From IMG/VR virus record IMGVR_UViG_3300046804_006495, positions 1 through 33,501 of that record: a stretch of DNA of 33,501 bases, one strand, 5' to 3'. Below, piece after piece: positions 30,774-33,501 of this stretch. Both the position numbers and the translations under genes were made by a program. Every line of letters starts with the position of its first letter. Position 1 is the first letter of the stretch. This stretch comes from a virus. The notes beneath the pieces were generated by a model. The model ran no database searches, was not told the DNA's origin, and saw nothing but the letters and a program-made list of their open reading frames with translations.

Positions 30774-31351
30774 GTTGTTTTTTTAGACTGCAGTTTGGGA
30801 TGAGAAACAATGCTATGCCATACAACAGCTTGAAACGCTTCGCTGTGGGGTGTAACCCTTTCAGGAAAGAGCTCGGGCACTACAACAACATGATCACCAT
30901 TGAGTGCTGTGTACCCTGTGCTTTTACCAACAACGCCACAAACGGTCGCTTGTTGTTGCTTTGCATACTTAATTGCATTAATTAGATTGAGAGAGATTTT
31001 GCGTTCTTCAGAACCTCCTCCAACAGAAAAGATTAACAAACAATCGCTAGCAGTAAGATTGCTGGTTCGAAGATAAGCCTCAAAAATTGTTTCGAAACCA
31101 TCATCGTTAGTCCGTGCTGTAAGTTCAGAAACGTTGTCTGTAGGAGCATAAGCTTCGATACCACATAGCTTACGAAAATCATTAACAGCATGAGAAGCAT
31201 TGCCTGCTGATCCGCCGACACCTAAAACGAACAATCGTCCCTTTCGAGTCCGAACAAGTGATAAAGCGTCAACAATGCTTTCTATTTTTTCTTTGGATAT
31301 TGTTTTTGCAATTTGGGCAACTTCAGTAAAAAATTGTTCGCTAAAGCTCAT
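30767..31351 (-). CDS. gmhA: GmhA-like sedoheptulose-7-phosphate isomerase
   Basis: This 194-aa protein (E. coli GmhA is 192 aa) is an SIS-domain protein with GVGGSAGNASHAVNDFRKLC (44-63), LLIFSVGGGSEERK and a C-terminal HSEAFQAVVWHSIVSHP, all conserved in GmhA. It converts sedoheptulose-7-phosphate to D-glycero-D-manno-heptose-7-phosphate. It is the first gene of the heptose operon, with GCGAGG as ribosome-binding site and a late-promoter-like element 75 bases upstream. Confidence 0.87.
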   Translation of the reverse strand: MSFSEQFFTEVAQIAKTISKEKIESIVDALSLVRTRKGRLFVLGVGGSAGNASHAVNDFRKLCGIEAYAPTDNVSELTARTNDDGFETIFEAYLRTSNLTASDCLLIFSVGGGSEERKISLNLINAIKYAKQQQATVCGVVGKSTGYTALNGDHVVVVPELFPERVTPHSEAFQAVVWHSIVSHPKLQSKKTTW

Positions 31352-31482
31352 AGTAACCTCGCCGTTTCATAAAGGAGTAAGGGAGTCTATCTCACGACAG
31401 TCTCCCTTTGACATGCGTGCGCGTATATTTATAGAGCTGTCGCACCCCAGCTCACGTTAGAGTATATTACTCTAACTCATCC
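31352..31482 (-). promoter_or_regulatory. Regulatory leader of heptose operon: late promoter and three hairpins
   Basis: This 131-base gap holds TATAAATA on the minus strand at 31433-31426 and three inverted repeats. They are 31456-31464 with 31468-31476 (9 bp perfect, loop TAT), 31434-31439 with 31448-31453 (6 bp, GAGCTG/CAGCTC), and 31381-31388 with 31399-31406 (one mismatch). None has a T-run, so these are not obvious terminators. The gmhA leader downstream of the promoter is unusually long for this phage (about 70 bases against 27-31). Confidence 0.65.
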
Positions 31483-32265
31483 TTACTTAGTAAGGCCAGC
31501 ATCCCTACGAGCAAGATACACGTACGTATAAGCATACGACTTGCTAATTTGCAGATCTTGCATCACAAGAGCAACAATGTCACTGGTCTTCTTATCCTTG
31601 TTGGCTTCAAAGATTGTGTTGACGCGCGAACGGTTAGTTACACGCTTTTCCTTAGGAGCCTTGATACCAGTCATGCTAACAACTTCAGTTTGATTTTGAA
31701 CAACAGCAGCCATTTTAACACCTCCATTAATAAAGTTTACTCGAAGATCGCGATAGATTTCCTTCCACAACGCACCGTGGCCGCGATCATCATCATCACC
31801 GTGCGCATACTTTGTACTAGAACGAGAAACAACTTTTGTAATTAATGACCACTGAACGCAGTGAGACAGTTCGTGAGCAACAAGAGCCCAAATACACTGC
31901 TCTCTTGAAGCGCCAGTCGGCAAGTTACCAATTTCTCGATCATCTGCAAATTCACTATATTCATGAAAACAGTCACTATTATTCTCCAAAAAGTAAATTC
32001 CTGCAAGTGACATCCAAGGCTTATATTCCCATTCCTTCTTATAATACCTTACACCACCATACGAACGCCGCCGACGTTCGCTAAAAGAGATAGAGACGGT
32101 CGGTGTCCAGCTTTCATCCCCAATTTTCTTACGAATTGCTGGAACCATAGCACTACAAGCATTGTGAACAATAGAACGAACGGTCTTTTTTTCATTCTCA
32201 AGCCGTCGAAACGTCTTGGGCCTGTAGCTCATCAACCATTTGTCAAGTGAATTCATAAATCCCAT
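31483..32265 (-). CDS. Zinc-metallopeptidase-like (SprT-type) protein
   Basis: This 260-aa protein has WALVAHELSHCVQW, an HExxH motif at residues 131-135, followed by RGHGALWKEIYRDLR with the probable third ligand His163. That arrangement is typical of SprT-like peptidases. The C-terminal ~70 residues (VNTIFEANKDKKTSDIVALV, then ISKSYAYTYVYLARRDAG) look like a separate helical, possibly DNA-binding domain. The N-terminus is basic. The first ATG (32265) and a second at 32256, preceded by TGGGAT, are both possible. It lies behind tRNA-Leu and is likely co-transcribed from the 32394-32422 promoter. The target is unknown. Confidence 0.7.
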   Translation of the reverse strand: MGFMNSLDKWLMSYRPKTFRRLENEKKTVRSIVHNACSAMVPAIRKKIGDESWTPTVSISFSERRRRSYGGVRYYKKEWEYKPWMSLAGIYFLENNSDCFHEYSEFADDREIGNLPTGASREQCIWALVAHELSHCVQWSLITKVVSRSSTKYAHGDDDDRGHGALWKEIYRDLRVNFINGGVKMAAVVQNQTEVVSMTGIKAPKEKRVTNRSRVNTIFEANKDKKTSDIVALVMQDLQISKSYAYTYVYLARRDAGLTK

Positions 32266-32299
32266 TGTCTATAAATGTCTAAATTAGGTCAACTCATTT

Positions 32300-32384
32300 T
32301 GGTGCCCGAGGCGGGACTCGAACCCACAAGGCCAACGGCCGGCAGATTTTAAGTCTGCTGTGTATACCATTCCACCACTCGGGC
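32300..32384 (-). tRNA. tRNA-Leu (UAA)
   Basis: This is an 85-base class II tRNA with acceptor GCCCGAG/CTCGGGC, anticodon arm GCAGA-CTTAAAA-TCTGC with anticodon TAA, a variable arm GGCCGTTGGCC, T arm GTGGG-TTCGAGT-CCCGC, discriminator A and an encoded CCA. It would read UUA codons, which are frequent in AT-rich genes. Confidence 0.95.
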
Positions 32385-32393
32385 ATTTGAATC

Positions 32394-32422
32394 ATTATAA
32401 TATAGTGACAAAAATATGTCAA
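32394..32422 (-). promoter_or_regulatory. Perfect consensus sigma70 promoter for tRNA-Leu
   Basis: On the minus strand TTGACA (32422-32417), 17 bases, TATAAT (32399-32394), 10 bases before the tRNA 5' end. It probably also serves the metallopeptidase-like gene. Confidence 0.93.
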
Positions 32423-32433
32423 CCCATGAGAAG

Positions 32434-32441
32434 TATAAATA
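32434..32441 (+). promoter_or_regulatory. T4-type late promoter
   Basis: Exact TATAAATA on the plus strand, 31 bases before the ATG at 32473 and back-to-back with the sigma70 promoter of the tRNA. Early and late transcription would diverge from this 50-base gap. Confidence 0.82.
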
Positions 32442-32472
32442 AATCGTTAAATGTCAATTTACGGGGCTTTTG

Positions 32473-33489
32473 ATGTCGGAAAAAATTAATCAGTATGTGA
32501 AATTTATACAAAATGAACAAAAAAGGCTTTCAAGTTCAACTGTTGTAGCTGCAAGAAAGGCTACAGATAATCAGCAGTTGAACGAAATGGCTCCCTTAAT
32601 GGCATTAGCAGCCCGCGTTGTAGCCCCAGCAGTGCGTACCGCTGCAACACAAATGGCTGTGGATACAGCAGCTGAAACAGCAAGCAAGCTTCTAACTAAA
32701 AAAAAGCAAAAACAAGAAGAACCCGAATCCGAGGAAGTGCAGAGTGAAGGAGTGTTGCAAAAACTCGGCTCTTTTGCAAAGACATATGCAAAAGATGTTG
32801 GCCAAGAAGTTGGCCACAGATTTGTTCAGAATGTTGCTGGTACAAGAGCACTAACTACAGCAAGAAAAGTAGGCTTGCTTAAGACGCCTTCTCGCGATGT
32901 TGATATTCTCCAGCCAAAAGATCGTCCGGAACCTGTAAAAGCTCAAAATCCTGAAGATGGTAAGCCAGAGTTTCGTCGAGCTGCTGAACCACCAAAACCA
33001 GCCTCAACTACTTCACCATCTGCACCAGCACCCACAGCTTCTAAGCCGAAACCAGCACGGCCAGCACCAACTACTTCGCCATCTGCACCAGCAGTTTCTA
33101 AACCGGAGCCGAAACCAGAACCAACACCTAGTGTAAAGCCTCGAGTTAAGATGAAGCCAAAGAAAGAGGTTCTCGAGCGTTTTAGTAATTTTCGAAAACC
33201 TCATATACCAAGTATTTCAGAACAAGATGTAGTCAAAGCTGAGCCTATTAAGGCCAAGCCTGCAGCACAAACAAAGCCTATGTCTCAGCAAGATGATTCA
33301 CAGCTTGAAGATGAACCAGGGATTGATCCAAAAGAGCATGGCGCAAAAATGCAGCCCATGGTAAGGAGTCCTGAATACATGGACTATGTAAGACAAAACC
33401 AGGACAAGATTCGTGCTAAAAAAGCCCAGTCTGATCCAGTTCAGTCAGCCACTTCAACAAGCACTTCAGTTGATGTAGACGCTCTTTAG
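32473..33489 (+). CDS. Pro/Lys-rich late protein, unknown
   Basis: This 338-aa protein starts at ATG 32473 with GGGG 8 bases upstream; an in-frame TTG at 32470 is less likely. Residues 1-45 are a polar helix (INQYVKFIQNEQKRLSSSTV), ~45-75 an Ala-rich amphipathic helix (MALAARVVAPAVRTAATQMA), ~95-130 another helix, and ~150-240 Pro/Ala/Lys/Ser-rich with a 21-residue repeat. The remainder is acidic and polar. No family is recognised. The exact late promoter suggests a virion or assembly role, and the composition resembles the two Pro-rich tail proteins at 16759-20437. Confidence 0.6.
   Translation: MSEKINQYVKFIQNEQKRLSSSTVVAARKATDNQQLNEMAPLMALAARVVAPAVRTAATQMAVDTAAETASKLLTKKKQKQEEPESEEVQSEGVLQKLGSFAKTYAKDVGQEVGHRFVQNVAGTRALTTARKVGLLKTPSRDVDILQPKDRPEPVKAQNPEDGKPEFRRAAEPPKPASTTSPSAPAPTASKPKPARPAPTTSPSAPAVSKPEPKPEPTPSVKPRVKMKPKKEVLERFSNFRKPHIPSISEQDVVKAEPIKAKPAAQTKPMSQQDDSQLEDEPGIDPKEHGAKMQPMVRSPEYMDYVRQNQDKIRAKKAQSDPVQSATSTSTSVDVDAL
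33006..33115 (+). repeat. 63-bp tandem repeat in Pro-rich gene
   Basis: Two adjacent units (starting 33006 and 33069) encode TTSPSAPAPTASKPKPARPA and TTSPSAPAVSKPEPKPEP. The first 20 bases of each are nearly identical. Confidence 0.75.
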
Positions 33490-33501
33490 AATCTTACAGA
33501 C

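Noticed and set aside
1-33501. CRISPR array, insertion sequence, integrase or attachment site
   Set aside because: I saw no regularly spaced direct repeats, transposase or integrase motifs; the repeats present are in-frame protein repeats.

Overview
This AT-rich window is part of a tailed-phage genome of the T4 superfamily (contractile-tail myovirus). The evidence is a nearly complete T4-type baseplate set (gp8, gp7, gp6, gp25, gp5, gp27, gp53, gp48, gp54, gp26/gp51), head completion protein gp4, and the T4 replication and late-transcription genes gp33, gp59 and gp32 in T4 order. The gene versions resemble those of aquatic T4-like phages: gp5 has no lysozyme domain, gp7 and gp8 carry long repeats, and a PAAR tip protein is present. 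The host is probably Gram-negative, because the phage carries heptose-phosphate genes. A permuted two-piece tmRNA gene of the kind known from alphaproteobacteria and cyanobacteria narrows this further. I favour an alphaproteobacterial host, but that is inference.

Layout. Positions 1-13735 (minus strand) hold a tightly overlapping late operon, gp48 > gp53 > gp27 > gp5 > unknown 522-aa protein > PAAR tip > gp25 > gp6 > gp7 > gp8 (cut by the left edge). A TATAAATA late promoter lies at 13763-13770. Positions 13807-20437 (plus strand) hold gp4, an unknown conserved protein, gp54 (tube initiator), gp26, gp51 and two large related tail proteins, the second ending in a glucosaminidase-like domain. 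gp51 has no start codon of its own and sits in the -1 frame behind gp26, after a T_TTT_TTT slip site and a strong predicted pseudoknot. Positions 20438-24552 (minus) hold gp32, two membrane genes, gp59, a methyltransferase, gp33, a small membrane protein and a SleB-like endolysin. Positions 24571-26928 (minus) hold small accessory genes under host-like promoters and the permuted tmRNA, ended by a terminator.

Positions 26936-28506 (minus) carry a virion-like protein, small proteins and a Lys/Pro/Glu-rich secreted peptide. Positions 28518-31351 are a four-gene overlapping operon: GmhA-like isomerase, GmhB-like phosphatase, transaldolase and HddA-like kinase. Together these would make heptose-1-phosphate from central sugar phosphates. 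Positions 31483-32422 hold a zinc-protease-like protein, tRNA-Leu(UAA) and a perfect sigma70 promoter. A divergent late promoter at 32434 drives a Pro-rich protein that ends at 33489.

Two promoter classes can be read directly. One is host-like TTGACN-17-TATAAT, found in front of gp32, the accessory genes and the tRNA. The other is NATAAATA, found in front of structural and lysis-type genes and matching the T4 late promoter. The gene for the late co-activator gp33 is in the same window. The strongest items for follow-up are the gp26-gp51 frameshift cassette, the phage-borne permuted tmRNA, and the heptose operon with its own transaldolase.
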